A DNA stretch of 64,000 nt from Tetragonia tetragonoides (Eukaryota; Streptophyta; Magnoliopsida; Caryophyllales; Aizoaceae). The position numbers and the translations under genes are program-made. The stretch spans positions 31,979,501-32,043,500 of the forward strand of contig CM076140.1 in assembly GCA_038025085.1 (NCBI GenBank), read 5' to 3'. Every line of letters begins with the position of its first letter. Positions within the stretch are counted from its first letter, which is position 1. Below the pieces are notes generated by a model that worked only from the letters and a program-made list of their open reading frames with translations, did not search any database and was not told where the DNA came from. Shown piece after piece: positions 45,960 through 56,987 of this stretch.

Positions 45960-46953
45960 ATGTGTGATATACTGACCTCTTGTATCTTGCAGGTGGATCG
46001 TCAAGCTCGTCAGGGTCCTAGGAGGTCTCATTCTAGAGCTCCTCGGGGTCAGCCCCCCAAGCGTGACCTTGCCGACCAACGAGGTGAGGTACATTGGAGA
46101 GAGTGGGGGACACATAGTAGAGGAGTTCCCTCTTCATATGGATGACGGAGAGGCTGTGGAGGGCTTGCCTTCGCCTGACGGTTGCACGGGGGTAAGCTCC
46201 TTTTTATCCCTTCTTGTGATTGTGTTTGCTTTTGGGTGCTAACTTTATATTATGGTTCTCTCTCCCTTATTTTTTTGTAGTTGAACCAGGAGCAGACCTC
46301 TCAAATCTTCAAGCTCATTCACCTGCTGAAGAAAGGCTATGGTTGAGTGATGGGCAAGGGGAAGAGTTCTCGGTCCAAGACCGTTGATGTAAGTAGACTT
46401 TTATCTTTTGTTTAGCTAAGTGAAGTGCTTAACTTAACATTTTAACCTTGACTATCTGCAGATGTCACAGTCTTCGTCTTCGGTGGGACCTCGACACTCT
46501 TCTGCTGCGAGGGCTTCTTCGGCGAGCCGGCCATCTGTTGCTCGCTCTCCTCCCTTAGTGATGACCAGGCCTCCTGTTGATGAGGCGCCCGGACCTTCTG
46601 TTCCGTATGTTCCTAAGATGTTCTCTCCCGCATATTTTCAGCCTTCTCTTGGTAGGCCGCCTGTTGTTACGCCCTCGATTGGAGGTTGGACGAATGCCCC
46701 TGGATTGGATGTGTCATATGCTGGGCCTTCGCACCAGGGTGTGGCTATTGATTTCGCCAGTCAGGCCACAGAGAACTTCTTTGCTGCTGGGCTTTCGGCG
46801 GGTACCCCTATGCGCGCACTGGCATATGATGGGCGGGACATGAGGCCTGACAACAGTAGGCCCATTTATAGCTCTTCTCTCCATTACGCGACGCAGAACT
46901 ATGGTCAGGGGTCGTCCATTGATGATGAGGCTGACAGCAACGATTCTGGTTGA
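45960..46953 (+). pseudogene. aORF A, 3' half, copy A2 (exons 5-7)
   Basis: It starts inside intron 4 directly against LTR B. Exons: 45993-46191, 46281-46388 and 46462-46953. The plant mobile domain exons are lost. Exon 5 carries one extra C near 46055, exon 6 has the TGA shared with A1, and exon 7 is open (MSQSSSSVGPRHSSAARA to NDSG). The shared TGA links A1 and A2 by descent. Confidence 0.82.
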
Positions 46954-47501
46954 GCAGTGTTGGACCTCCTTGTAGACATTGATCTTGAGATTTCGAGCTC
47001 CTGTTTTTATGCATTTTTTATGATATGTATGATATGATGACTCAATTATGCCCGTCTGATCTAAGTATGCAATGTGTTATGCGGTACGACAAAGCCATAA
47101 TTTAGGGAATAAAATAAAGAAAAAGGTAAAAATTGCAAGAAAAAGCAAAAATTACACATATTATACCCCCTAAAAAAATGGAAAAATAAAAAAAGAAAGA
47201 AAAATTGAAAAAGATAAATCTAAGAGAGTCTCGGGCTTTGTAACTCCGTGCGGGTATCAAAAGTGGGCTTAAATTGGGCAGATCGGATCAATGGAGCGAG
47301 CTGGAGCGAGAGAAAAATTCGGACCGGGCCAGGGTCCGGCGCTGACCAGTGCTGCTGACGGCCCTGGTTTGGGCTTTTTTGTGGATTTCTGACCTCTTTG
47401 GCCCGCGTTCTTGCCTATAAATAGGATCCACGGGATGCTTGATGTTGTATCACTTTTTTTTTTAGACCTTAGCTCTCCCAAATCTTCCCTAAACTTCTAC
47501 C
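46954..47501 (+). promoter_or_regulatory. Spacer and presumed aORF B promoter, A2
   Basis: An AT-rich spacer, then GC motif remnants (about 47336-47367, CGGCGCTGACCAGTGCTGCT) and a clear TATA box TATAAATA (47416-47423), about 80 bp upstream of the ATG at 47502. This is the cleanest promoter-like arrangement in family 1. Confidence 0.55.
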
Positions 47502-48848
47502 ATGGTGAAATCCTTTGAAAATCTGTTTGATGCCTGGTGCAAAAATCTGACCGTAGAAACTAAACTTGAATTGGCCCCGTTTCACGTTTCTACCCTGCTG
47601 ACTTTAAAGCCAACCAAAATATTGTGGCCCCTTCTTCGATCTGCTTTGAATTATTGGGACCCCGACCTGCATGTTTTTCGTTTTGGTAACTCTGAACTAT
47701 GCCCTTTGGTTGAGGAATTTGCTGCGATCACTAATATGCCAGATGTTCTTCCCCCAGCTGTGCCTTACTTGAGAGATGGTTTTAGGGATCAGTACAGGAA
47801 ATCCTTGGGTTTGTCATCTGCAGAAGCCAAAAACATGGTGCTTGGTGTCGATGTGGACGTGGTTCAACTTTGCGAAAAAATCGCTATTTCTTCTGAAAAA
47901 GATGCAATATTCAGGCGTTGTCGTTGACAGGCTTTTGTACTTTGCCTATTAAACCGCCTACAGTTCGTTAATGCAGAATCTCCTAACTTGGGTAGAGCCT
48001 CATTGTTGAGGGTGGTTAATCAAATGGTTGAAGGGCATTCTCCCTTGCATCTGGTTGTAGGGGAAACCATTACTGGGCTTGACAGGTTAAAAATCTCTCC
48101 TCACGAAGTTGTTTCTGGCAGCCCCCTGCTGCTTCAAATTTGGTTATGCGAGCATCTGAGGTTAATAGAGTCGCCAGATAATTTGATAGCTCGTGTTCCT
48201 CGGACTTGGTTAAAGAAAACCTATACCGCTGCTAGCTTCTTGGTTAGGCAAAGGTTGTGTGCTGAAAAGTCTCTTGCTGAGTGGGATGCCTTTTTCCACG
48301 CAGGACCTGTCATCCGTTGGCATGTGCCTTGGTGGAACTTGACTATTCTAGTGACCTGTGATAACTTGATCCTCCATACTACCATACTGGCTTTGTACAG
48401 GAAAACTTTCTTCTTCCCCTCTAGGGTCATGAGGCAATATGGATTGAAGTACGTCATCCCTCGTCAGGAGACTACGAGACCAAATATCGTAGCTTTGACC
48501 ACTGAGTTTGTTGTGGAGTGGGGAAAGTATTGGCGTAGCGGGGACCGCTGGACTATACCTCGGGTGATTGCCCCAACCTAAGTTTCTGAGACCTACATGA
48601 ACTGGCTTTCTTGCAGTAATAGAGAAGCGAGACGAGCCCTTCGTCGTGAGGAGTGGGACCAACTAAAGCCTAGATATGACTCAAAAACAGGAAGCAAAAA
48701 AAGAAAGGAAGGGCCTCAAATGGGAGGCTATCATGTATTGAAAAGAGGCAAGCCCCCAGCTCAAGGAAGCGATCACAGGTCGTCTTCAAGCTAGGGTCTT
48801 TCAAAGAAGAACTCTTCAACGAAGCCTTCTAAAGGGAAGAAGGATTAA
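47502..48848 (+). pseudogene. aORF B, antisense gene of unknown function, A2 (nearly full length)
   Basis: It starts MVKSFENLFDAWCKNLTVET and reads through VFRFGNSELCPLVEEF, GLSSAEAKNMVLGVDVDVVQ, RASLLRVVNQMVEGHSPLH, TYTAASFLVRQRL and MRQYGLKYVIPRQETTRPN to a Lys-rich end. No intron is needed. Point stops occur at about 47925 (TGA), 48579 (TAA) and 48792 (TAG); the frame is otherwise kept, so decay seems recent relative to B. About 450 residues if the stops are ignored. The function is unknown. Confidence 0.78.
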
Positions 48849-49169
48849 AGTAGTTTTCTAGGAAAGCAAGTCTAGTTTTGAAAGAAAAAAATAATAATAA
48901 GAATTTGTTTAGCTTAAACCCTCATATTTGCATTATTTATTTATTTATTTAACCTTAAGAAGTTTTAATTCTTGCAATGTAAGCTTATTCGTTCAGTTTG
49001 AATAAAGATTATCCCTTTTGAATGAGTTGAATGGAAATGATTTTGATTTTGATTTTGGCCGGGCCCCTTAGAAAGGTTACCTACGTATCCAATGTGGAAT
49101 CAGACCAGCGTAGTTCGTTCAAGTTGTGTACGTCTCTTTTTTTTATTTTAATTTTCGATTTTTTTTTTT
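48849..49169. other. Convergent-end spacer of A2
   Basis: AATAAA near 49002, a GATTTT microsatellite, and the conserved hairpin block with CTACG (49081-49085) and CGTAG (49109-49113). No gene is present. Confidence 0.55.
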
Positions 49170-50540
49170 TTAGACGTAGCACTTCTTTAGTTGGTCCATA
49201 TTGGTGAGCTGACTGAACTCGATGCCATCAATATCCATGAGCCTGACTGCGCCTCCTGATAGAATGTCTTTGATGATGAATGGGCCGGACCAGTTGGGTC
49301 GAAATTTACCTCTGGGGTCGGTAACTGGGGCACGTAACTCCTTCCAAACTAAATCCCCTTCCTTTAAATTCTGAGGTCGAACCTTTTTGTTGAATACTCT
49401 TGCCATGCGTTGTTGGTACATTTGGGAATGGTCTAGGGCCCGTAGGCGTCTTTCATCTGTGAACATGAGCTCTTCGTAGCGGGTTTGGGTTTCAGGGATT
49501 TCCCCCTCTAAGGCTATGCGCATGGAGGGTAGTTGGACTTGTATGGGTAGAACTGCTTCCATTCCATAGACTAGGGATTAAGGTGTTGCTCCCGTAGAGG
49601 ATCTTATGGATGTCCTGTACCCCTAAAGGGTAAATGAAAGTTTTATGGGCCAATCTCTGTAGTTTTCTATCATCTTTTCAATGATAGTCTTGAGGTTTTT
49701 ATTGGCGGCCTCTACTGCGCCATTGGTTTGGGGACGGTAAGGGGATAATTTGTGCTGCTGGATTTTGTAGCTTTTGAGGAGGGTGGCTGTTTCGCCTTTG
49801 AAGTGGGATCCATGGTCACTGATGATTTCATGCGGAACACCATATCGACAAATGACAATGTTCCTTATGAATTTGGACACTTGTTTGGAGGTAAGCACGG
49901 CATAGGATTGGGCTTCAACCCATTTTGTAAAATAGTCTATGGCTACTAGGATGTATTCATGTCCTCCTGAGCCCTTTGGGGTGATCTTACCAATGATATC
50001 TATTCTCCATGCGGAAAACGGCCAAGGGGATGTGAAGTTGTGGAGTATCGAGGGTTGCATATGCTGTAGGTTGGCATATATCTGACATTTCTTGCACTTC
50101 TTGACATAGTCATAGCAATCCCTTTCCATAGTAGTCCAGTAGTACCCTAGTCGTAAAACCTTCCTGGAGAGCATTCGACAATTCATATGTGGTCCGCACA
50201 CCCCATTATGTACCTCGTCCATAATCTATGCGGCTTCTTCAGAGTTCACACATCTGAGGTTAACCCCATTGTGGGATTTCTTGTACAGAACCCCCTTGTA
50301 TTCTATGTATTGCGACGCTAAGAGACGGACGACCCGTTGAGCTCTTAGTGGTGCGTCTTGAGGGTATGTTCCTTTGGGGATGTAGTTGAAGACGTCTTGG
50401 TACCAAGGGTCTTCCTCAATCGGAGCCAAAGTCATCTCTGTGTCGAGGTTGTTGCAAAAGGTTGGCTTGCTCCTTTTGGTGGAGTGGCATTGTTGAGAGA
50501 GTTCAGCCACTCGAATTCCTGTAAAAGTGAAAATCTGCAT
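49170..50540 (-). pseudogene. Integrase and upstream linker of A2
   Basis: The linker (50226-50540, EEDPWYQDVFNYIPKGTYPQ) and zinc-binding region (HNGVCGPHMN, CKKCQIYANLQH) are followed by the core, with Asp in WRIDIIGKI, Asp in ISDHGSHF and Glu in GAVEAANKN (about 49700). The C-terminal part ends TNMDQLKKCYV. Lesions: a stop near 50223, a stop after SFTL near 49623, a TAA near 49578 and loss of three residues near 49490. It is the most complete family-1 integrase, but it has no RT or RNase H in front of it. Confidence 0.85.
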
Positions 50541-50861
50541 TCTTGCTTTGCGAAGTTTACTTACATTGCTTAAACTGATTAGTTAATGATTTGTCCAACT
50601 TTGTATTCATTGGATTTATTAATAGCCAAACAAGGAAAGAAATGAGCAAGAGGAATTTTTATTGATTTCAAAAAAAGAAAGCACACATAACTTTAGAGAA
50701 GAGGGTCTCTAATTCCCATCAAAAAGAAACTAGACTTAGAAATAAAAGTAAAAAGGGGAACACTCCCTATTCAAGACTCAACCTAAAGATTTAGCTAGGA
50801 CCCTAACTCGACAAAACTTGGGGACTCAGACTCCACTCCTCTAGCTCCTGCGGGTAACCAA
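50541..50861. other. gag-to-integrase junction of A2
   Basis: The same 0.3-kb non-coding junction as in element B. It includes an AATAAA-like site near 50660 and a splice-acceptor-like TTTTACAG (minus strand, near 50520). Protease, RT and RNase H are absent. Confidence 0.6.
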
Positions 50862-52154
50862 TTAATTCCAGGCTTCATCGTCCATATTGCCATCCCTTAA
50901 TGGCGGCGAAACCTCTCCTCTGTCAATGACACCTTGGACGTCGTCTTTTAGGCGTAGGCAGTCATCTGTATGTTGCCCAAATACCCGATGATACTTGCAA
51001 TAAGGTCGGTTCTCTCCCGGTTCTGACTTTGCCTCTTCTAAAGGGATGTAGGGCTGGATGTCACATCTCCATACTAACGGGTTCATAACCGCTTCCTTCG
51101 GCGCAAAGAGAGGGGTGTACTTTTCTTGACTATGACGACACCAGCTAACTGTCCAAGTGTACGGTGGCCACATTGTCCCTAGGTCAATGAAACGTAAGAC
51201 TAGCCCTTTAAAACGCCTGCACTGGTTGATGTGATGTCCCTCAGCTGCGCAGTAGGTACAGCTTAGAAATGGATTTCCGTCTCTCGGAAGGAGCTTTGAT
51301 GTGGGGGTCCTTGGACGAACATACCTATACTTGGACATTTTGTGATAAAGGAGGTCTTGGCGCCACCAAGTTTCTTCTTTGGTCAAGATGACTGCGTTTC
51401 TGCGCTTGGAGGTACGTTCTTCTAGCATGTAAACCTTCTCTCTTATCTCTTATATCTCCTTGATTATATGAGCTAGACTTTCTTGTATTTGATTTTTGTC
51501 ATCCACTGTTTTGTGGCATTTTATGTCTGGTTCTTCTTCATAGGACTTTTGGGAAGTCAAGGTGACCTCCTCATCATAAATGAGGTGGGAGTAATCTTTG
51601 GGCTCCTCAATCGTAGTATGGTTGATAGCACTTAGGAGGTTGCCAAAACTTCTGGTTTCTTCGGCTTTAGGCAATGGTAGAGTGCCATTGTCTATTTTGT
51701 CCTGGATGATGTGTTTAAGGGCCCAACAGTCATTTGTGTCATGCCCTTTCCCTTGGTGATACTTGTAGTAATCGCCTTCTTTCCAGTTACGACCCTTGGT
51801 ACTTGGTTCTCGAGTGGGACCTATGGGTCGGAGTATGTCTTTGTCTACTAATCTCTCGAAAGCTGTGCTGAGAGTTATTCCCGATGGAGAGAAATCCTTG
51901 TTCGGCTTATTCCGGGGTACGTAGTATTCCGTTGATGAGACATTGGAGGAAGATGCGTCGCCCTTACGTTTCTTTTCTGGCCCTTGGGGAACAGGATCAG
52001 GCTTTCCTGAAGTCACGGATTTCCGGTTTTCGTACGAAGGGACAAACATTGGTGTGTCCCACAATTGTCTTGACTTAATGTTGGTGATGTCGGCTTCCAA
52101 CCTGTCCATTCGGTCAGTCATCTCAACCAGATATTCCTGAACTGTTCTGATCAT
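50862..52154 (-). pseudogene. gag-like gene of A2
   Basis: N-terminal MIRTVQEYLVEMTDRMDRLE (first ATG 52154), then STEYYVPRNKPNKDFSPSGI. A knuckle-like YKYHQGKGHDTNDC has its first Cys replaced by Tyr. CTYCAAEGHHINQC and CKYHRVFGQHTDDC follow, with a His to Gln change in the latter. A stop near 51447 splits the protein. The capsid domain is absent, as in A1 and B. RNA binding is the inferred role. Confidence 0.8.
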
Positions 52155-53275
52155 GGTGCGATCAAGGTGGTTTGAATCAAGGTATGGTAGAAAGATGAAA
52201 CGAACCCCGGCCTAATCTTTCTTCTTCGGATCCTATCCTGAATAGGAAGCATGGAGCACTTAGTAACAAGAAAAAACCATGAGACTCTCACCTAACGAAA
52301 AATTGACCCACATATAGAAAGCACATTGTCCTAAAAGAGAAAAGTCCTTAAGCCTAAATGCCCAATTATTTCCGTAATATTAAAGAAAATAAAGTCAATG
52401 AACAAAAATAAGATAGGAAAAGATGGACTATCCTAATTTTTATTTTTCTAGACCTAAAGAAAGTGAAAAATGGGATAAAATAAAATAAAAAAGAATTTCG
52501 TTATTTTATTTTTTTTTTCTTTTATTTTGTTTTCGGTCGGTTTTTTTTTTTTTTGCCGAATTTTTTTATTTTGGATTTTCTCTTTTTTTTTGACCGAATC
52601 TTAATTACATCAAAAAAAATAAAAATAAATAAAGAAATAGGAAAAGGGAAAGGGAAAATTGGAAGACTGACTCTTTTTTTTACTAAAAAGATCCTAGAAA
52701 ATTATTCATGACTTTTTAGAATATATCATTGATGGGTGTTCGTTGAATTTGAATTCTCGCACCATCTTTGGGCATTAGAAACTAGCTAAAAATAAAAAGA
52801 AATGACTCCTAGCACGTAAGTACATGTTGGCACGTAGTCACGATAATCATGCATTCATGCAAGCATAATAACAACGCAGTTTACAGGCAAACATGCGATC
52901 AGACGGGCATTACAACGACACATGCACAACAAGCAAGCGGATGCACAAATGTGGGTTAGAGGCTTTTGGCTCCTGTGAGGTTACCACGACAAATTACAAT
53001 TTCCGTTCGGCGGATGGTCGACACATCAATTGTAATTCTTTTCATCAACAAGGATTGATGAGTCAAGGGTGAGGAAGCGTCGATTTGCACGATAGGACAA
53101 CTGTATATTCCTTTAGATACACGGGTTGTCTACGAGTTGCGACACTAACATCCTCGAGGGTCGATAAGGGTCAAAAGATTGTGCCAAGGCACATGCAAAT
53201 GATGCAAAAAAAATATGGAATATGTTATTAAACAATTAAGCAAACTTGACTTTCGAGTCTCACCCTCATAAATAA
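52155..53275. other. 5' leader of A2
   Basis: About 1.1 kb of AT-rich non-coding leader with long T runs (52500-52590). The point matching the A1 breakpoint is at about 52826. No gene is seen. Confidence 0.65.
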
Positions 53276-53293
53276 TTCCCAGTGAAGTCGCCA
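53276..53293 (-). other. Primer-binding site of A2
   Basis: On the minus strand it reads TGGCGACTTCACTGGGAA one base after the LTR, a slightly decayed form of the site at 44678-44696. Confidence 0.8.
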
Positions 53294-53294
53294 C

Positions 53295-54549
53295 TGTAAG
53301 GACCCGGGATTTTCCACCTTGTTCCACGGAGTGCGTCCTTATAGAAAATTTGTCAGTTGGGGGCTTAGATAAGTTCAAGGGACCATCAAGTTAGAAAAGC
53401 TTTTGAAAAGACTTGAACTGAATAAAAACCATGAAAGACGTCACAAATCTGCTATCGGCGTTTTATCGAAGGGACAAACCGAAGGGACAACCCAATAGCG
53501 CGATAAGTGAACTAATCATGTTTTTAGAAAGACTCACGCTTGTATAAAACAAATAAGTACCGAAGAATAATACGTTCGGGGGCGAAGGTACGAGGTGGGA
53601 AGCTATTAGGCACCCAGCTCGCCCGTTTTATGACGGCCTCTACTAACTCAAGTTTGCTTAATAATTTAAAGACATAATTCCCATGCAAAACCGGATTAAC
53701 AACCTAGACTTAGACTACTAATTGGTTCATCACAAGCATCACATTTATTTTAACCCTTATTTAGACATGCATTCGATTGGCAAGTTGAGCAGTACAACGA
53801 CGATACAGACAATATTTAGGAAGCAATAAAAACGTTATTCTAGCATGATATCTACATTTTGACTACTAGATAATAAACAGTTAAGCAATTAATTTAATTT
53901 GAACCCTCAGGATTTTGTACCTGAACTGTAGGCTATATTTGACAAGAATAGTAAAGTAAGATCTCAAATTTTAGAAGAAAGAGGGGGAAGCTCGGGAGTA
54001 CTCAACCGAGAATAGAGGTTGCCAACTGTACGCTGTCTGTTTTGAAGTGAGGGTGAAGGGTTGTTTATATAGGCGTCGGAGGTAGGGTTTGACGGCAGAA
54101 ATTGAGCTGAAAAACGAGACGGGCTTGAAAAATGAGCCGGGCCCGAAGCAGGGTCAGCGCCGCTAGCGGCCCTGGGACTTTTCCCAGGGCCGCTGACGGC
54201 TGTCAGCAGCCAGCTGGATGTCGTCATAATGTCGACATCCAGCCCATTTTTATTTTCCGGAGGAATTGAAATATTCCGAAAAGACCGTTTTACCCCTGAA
54301 CGGTAAAAGACGGTTTTACCCCTAAATCGCAACTTGGCGACCGAGAGTCGGAAAGGGGCATGAGACGTGTCGTTGAAAAGCTCTTGAATGGGGCTTTTGA
54401 ATGAAATGGAATGAAGGAGCGTTTGAAGGAAAAACCTGAGACCTTATCTTAACTATTAAAGCAAAAATAACAGTTTAAGTTTATATATTACTCCTTTCAT
54501 CATCGGGCTTTTGCGGAGAAATCTGAAGGCGCTTTTTTTGGCGTTTACA
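53295..54549 (-). repeat. 5' LTR of A2 (family 1)
   Basis: TGTAAGGACC to GGCGTTTACA, 1255 bp. It contains a perfect 13-bp inverted repeat AGCGGCCCTGGGA/TCCCAGGGCCGCT (54165-54177 and 54182-54194, 4-nt loop). A second palindrome (near 54217-54242) has one mismatch, and a minus-strand TATA-like site lies near 54064-54073. Its right edge joins Tekay coding sequence at 54550. Confidence 0.92.
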
Positions 54550-56333
54550 TACCTAAAATCTGACTCTTTATCTCTGGGTCATTCGGCACATAGACACGAT
54601 CACGAAATCTCAAGACAACGTCTTGACCAATAGCAAAGTCTTCGGATCTACCCTCATCCTTAAGGCGTAGAATTCGTTGAAGATCCTCATCTAAACTCTG
54701 TTTACTCTTGATCTCGTCGGGTAAGGTTGGTCGAACTGACATATGTGCTAAGCTACATTAAACGTCACCTTTCAGCACAATCTCCACGTCTAAACTCTGC
54801 AAGTCACGAATGATCTCCTTCGGAAGTACTAAAGCAGTATTCAACGTATGACGAGTTTTTCTACTCAAAGCGTCAGCTACAACGTTAGCTTTCGCATCGT
54901 GATACTCAATGTCGATGCCGTACTCCGTCAACAACTCTAGCCATCTTCTCTGTCGCATATTCAACTCCTTTTGCGTGAATATGTACTTGAGACTCTTGTG
55001 GTCCGTAAACATCTTGACAGCAGAACCATAGAGATAATGTCGCCAAATCTTCAAAGCAAATACGACAGCAGCGAGCTCTAAGTCGTGAGTAGGGTAGTTA
55101 TCCTCGTGCTTCTTCAGTTGTCTTGAGGCATAAGCCACTACCCTTACCACACTGCATCAAAACACAACCTAAGCCATGCTTAGACGCATCACTATAGACT
55201 TCGTACCCTTCAGTTTCCGATGGCAAAGTCAAAATCGGCGCGCTCGTAAGACGTTTCTTCAACTCTTGAAAATCAGCTTCACACTTTTCAGACCATACGA
55301 ACTTCGTCGTCTTCTTCATCAAGTTTGTCATAGGCTGCGTTATCTTGGAAAAACCTTCCACAAACCTGCGATAGTAACCAGCTCACCCAAGAAAACTTCT
55401 AACCTCAGTCACGCTCTTCGGTGCGGACCAGTCCATAACAACTCTAATCTTTTCCGGGTCAACAGCAACTCCATTCTTAGACACCACTTGTCCTAAGAAA
55501 GAAACAGTTTCTAACCAAAAGTCGCACCTTAACAACTTCGCGTACAACTGATATCGTCTCAAAATCTCCAAAACGGTTCGTAAATGTTGCTCGTTCGAGT
55601 AGACCAAAATATCGTCAATAAAGACAACTACGAACTGATCGAGATAAGGCTGCAACGTACGGTTCATCAAATCCATAAACTTTGCAGGCGCGTTCGTGAA
55701 CCCAAAAGGCATAACAGTGAACTCTTAGTGTCCATACCTCGTCCTAAACGCGGTCTTTGCAATATCAGGCTCGGAAATCCTGAGTTGATGGTATCCGGAA
55801 CGTAAATGGATCTTCGAGAAAACAGTCGCTCCACAGAGTTGGTTGAATAGATCGTCAATCCTCGAAAGTGGATAACGATTCTTGATCGTAATCTTGTTCA
55901 ACTCGCGGTAGTCTATACACAGTCTCATGCTACTGTCCTTCTTAGGCACAAACAAAACAGGAGCACCCCAAGGCGATACACTAGGACGTATGTATCCCTT
56001 CTCCAATAGTTCATCGACTTGCGTTTTCAGTTCTTTCATCTCTGCAGAAGCCATACGATACGGAGCTTTCGAGATCGGAGCAGAACCTGGAGCTAAGTCG
56101 ATCATGAAGTCGATAATGCGTTGTGGAGGCATTCCGGGAATACCCCAAGTCGATCGTGAAAGACGTCGACGTATTCAGAAACAACTGGAATAGGTTTCGA
56201 GACCTCAGCTTCTCGACTTGTATCCACCACATGACATAGGTAAATCTCTTCACCTTTAGTCATACACTCCTTTGCCTTCATGGTCGCCACTACCTTCAAC
56301 TTTGGCTTGACCACGACTCCTTTGCAACATTTT
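54550..56333 (-). pseudogene. Tekay/Del-like reverse transcriptase and RNase H (T2, 5' piece)
   Basis: Minus strand. A pre-RT linker (YLCHVVDTSREAEV, 56230 area) is followed by RT fingers and palm ([20 protein letters not shown], about 55900-55960) and the catalytic FIDD box (55611-55622). RNase H follows ([16 protein letters not shown], about 55160-55205; [20 protein letters not shown]), then an integrase linker (RVYVPNDPEIKSQILG). Several frame changes and stops (near 55725, 55383, 55150, 54760) inactivate it. Protease and gag are missing because the element stops against a CCGG-rich repeat at about 56333. Confidence 0.9.
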
Positions 56334-56987
56334 GAAAACCGGACCGGACATCGAAGCGGATGCTCTACCGGTTCGTTGGTTTAACTGGTTCAACCGGTTC
56401 AACCGGTCTTAGAAACCGGATGATGTCAAAATTAAATAATAAATTATAATTATTTGAAAATTTTAAAAACACTTTGAAAAATATCGAAAAACATAGATAT
56501 TTTAAATATTTTACATTTCATATGTGTGAAATGAAAAAGAAATAATTTATGCAATATTTTTCTTTTTCAATGAAGTTATTTAAACTAGAAACAAAATTTA
56601 AAATTCACTGAAAAGAGAGAAAAAAAAAGAAGTTTTGAACCATTTGTCAATTGGCATAATTTGTCAACCCGCAGAGAGGAGGAGGAGAGAGAATCTGAGA
56701 TGGGAGGGAGCCAAGCAGTGGCCAGTGGGTGTGTGACTGTGGGTGCAGAGTAAAATATGTAGTGTAGAGAATGAAGTAAAACATTGTCCCACATCGATAT
56801 CTAAAAGCAAGAAGTCTTCTGATGTGCTTATAAAGTCATATGCATCTTAAAGATATAGATTGGGCTGCTAATAATGACCTCTACGAGAAATTAGGTCCAT
56901 CTTTGAGGCCCAAAACAGAAATTCCAGTTCAAATTTTGGTACGTAAAGAAGGGCGGTCCGGTCTACCGGTTCACAATTTTTAGCCGG
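56334..56987. repeat. CCGG-rich non-autonomous repeat, probable DNA transposon relic
   Basis: The left end reads AAAACCGGACCGGACATCG with GGTTCAACCGGTTCAACCGG just inside. The right end contains CGGTCCGGTCTACCGGTTCA and, inverted, begins AAAACCGGCT. The two ends therefore share inverted CCGG-rich sequence, while the 500 bp between are AT-rich with no coding content. I cannot identify a target duplication or a superfamily. It truncates the Tekay element on its left and carries the LINE on its right. Confidence 0.4.

Larger units (their letters stand above)
31196..54549 (-). mobile_element. Tat-lineage family 1, copy A2, interrupted by element B
   Basis: The outer LTRs are 31196-32434 (3') and 53295-54549 (5'). 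They sit in the Tekay integrase frame, with flanks CACCC and TACCT that look like a degenerate 5-bp duplication. A2 sequence is 31196-33164 plus 45960-54549; the middle is element B. Compared with A1, about 2 kb of A2 (most of aORF A and its promoter) is missing at the B junction. All gag-pol remnants carry stops. Confidence 0.8.
10965..56333 (-). mobile_element. Tekay/Del-like chromovirus T2, split by elements C and A2
   Basis: This host element has three visible pieces: 54550-56333 (linker, RT, RNase H), 29931-31195 (integrase, chromodomain) and 10965-11090 (C-terminus, PPT, 3' LTR start). Reading frames join across both insertions: GKYPNLFLEG continues into the tail at 11090, and SQILG at 54550 continues into GHNT-type integrase sequence at 31195. 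gag, protease and the 5' LTR are missing; the element ends at about 56333 against a different repeat. Confidence 0.82.

Noticed and set aside
31196..54549. A simple single full-length element between the outer LTRs
   Set aside because: Two further LTRs, a second PBS and a second set of gag, integrase and antisense genes lie inside.
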